Below are positions 25,573-25,740 of a DNA stretch of 25,740 bases, piece after piece. The notes beneath the pieces are model-generated. The model saw only the letters and a list, made by a program, of their open reading frames with translations. It was not told where the DNA came from and made no database searches. The stretch covers positions 1 through 25,740 of the forward strand of contig JAAXQD010000137.1 of NCBI GenBank assembly GCA_012974475.1. Reading direction: 5' to 3'. The DNA comes from Desulfobacterales bacterium (GTDB lineage: Bacteria > Desulfobacterota > Desulfobacteria > Desulfobacterales > UBA11574). The position numbers were made by a program, and so were the translations under genes. Positions within the stretch are counted from its first letter, which is position 1. Each line of letters starts with the position of its first letter.

Positions 25573-25655
25573 TATGAAGGTTAGAACATATGAAGGTCGG
25601 CAGTCCCTTTTTTTAAGAAGTTAAGAAGGTTAGAACGATAGAAGGTTGGAGAGTC
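25573..25655. repeat. GAAGGTTAGAAC repeats, complementary to the adjacent array
   Basis: GAAGGTTAGAAC occurs twice (from about 25576 and 25624), each followed 16 bp on by GAAGGT(C/T)GG. The words are close to the reverse complement of the array at 25670-25723, so the two blocks form an imperfect inverted repeat with the same 16-bp period. Confidence 0.6.
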
Positions 25656-25669
25656 TGAGAAAAGCCGAC

Positions 25670-25723
25670 CTTCTCACCTTCTGATCTTCTCACCTTTCGA
25701 TCTTCTCACCTTCCGGCCTTCTG
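25670..25723. repeat. 16-bp tandem repeat array
   Basis: Three full units (25670-25685, 25686-25701, 25702-25717) start with CTTCTCACCTT and end with variable bases (CTGAT, TCGAT, CCGGC). A fourth partial unit runs from 25718. The period is exact, and no ORF is present. This is not a CRISPR: the units are contiguous and there are no spacers. Confidence 0.8.
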
Positions 25724-25740
25724 TCCCTATATTATAACCC

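Noticed and set aside
25570..25723. Possible CRISPR array
   Set aside because: Units of 16 bp are contiguous with no spacers and no cas genes are nearby; simple tandem repeat.

Overview
The window reads as one end of a contig from an anaerobic Desulfobacterota (deltaproteobacterial) genome, most likely from the Desulfobacterales. This is inferred from the gene set: an MglA-type GTPase, a lexA-imuB-dnaE2 cassette, an ADP-forming acyl-CoA synthetase, an E. coli-type PurB, and Cys-rich or coiled-coil small proteins. The backbone is of moderate GC. No phylogenetic marker was available for a firmer placement, and no tRNA, rRNA or CRISPR array was seen.

Layout. Positions 1-13 match the last 13 bases of the Tn5/Nextera mosaic end, so the left edge is a library or contig end. 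About 340 bp of GC-rich, apparently non-coding DNA follows, carrying a perfect 19-bp inverted repeat. It cuts off a TPR-like gene (minus, to 771). An MglA-like GTPase (minus, 1012-1614) lies upstream of that gene. A 385-bp divergent intergenic region with promoter and dyad signals then leads into the plus-strand cassette lexA - imuB-like - dnaE2 (2000-6888). Next come a phosphate transport pair (DUF47 protein and PiT permease, 7044-8641), a small AT-rich gene of unknown function (minus, 8743-9063), purB (9315-10667) and recB-recD-fabH-like (10818-17417).

The right third is on the minus strand. From upstream to downstream it holds a 65-aa coiled-coil protein, a 729-aa ADP-forming acyl-CoA synthetase, and a small Cys-rich protein. 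After a 207-bp gap come pgi and, overlapping it by 11 bp, a GC-richer 1156-aa DUF748/AsmA-like protein. The last 240 bp (25500-25740) are low-complexity tandem and inverted repeats.

The most interesting system is the damage-response cassette at 2000-6888. A self-cleavable LexA is co-transcribed with a Y-family polymerase homologue that has lost all three catalytic carboxylates but has a clamp-binding motif (ImuB-like). A DnaE2-type polymerase follows, with intact polymerase aspartates but an eroded PHP metal site. The usual partner ImuA is absent. This suggests a minimal mutasome in which the dead ImuB acts as adaptor between the sliding clamp and DnaE2. A dyad cluster just downstream of a predicted promoter is a plausible self-regulatory LexA operator.

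The second notable locus is recBD without recC nearby.
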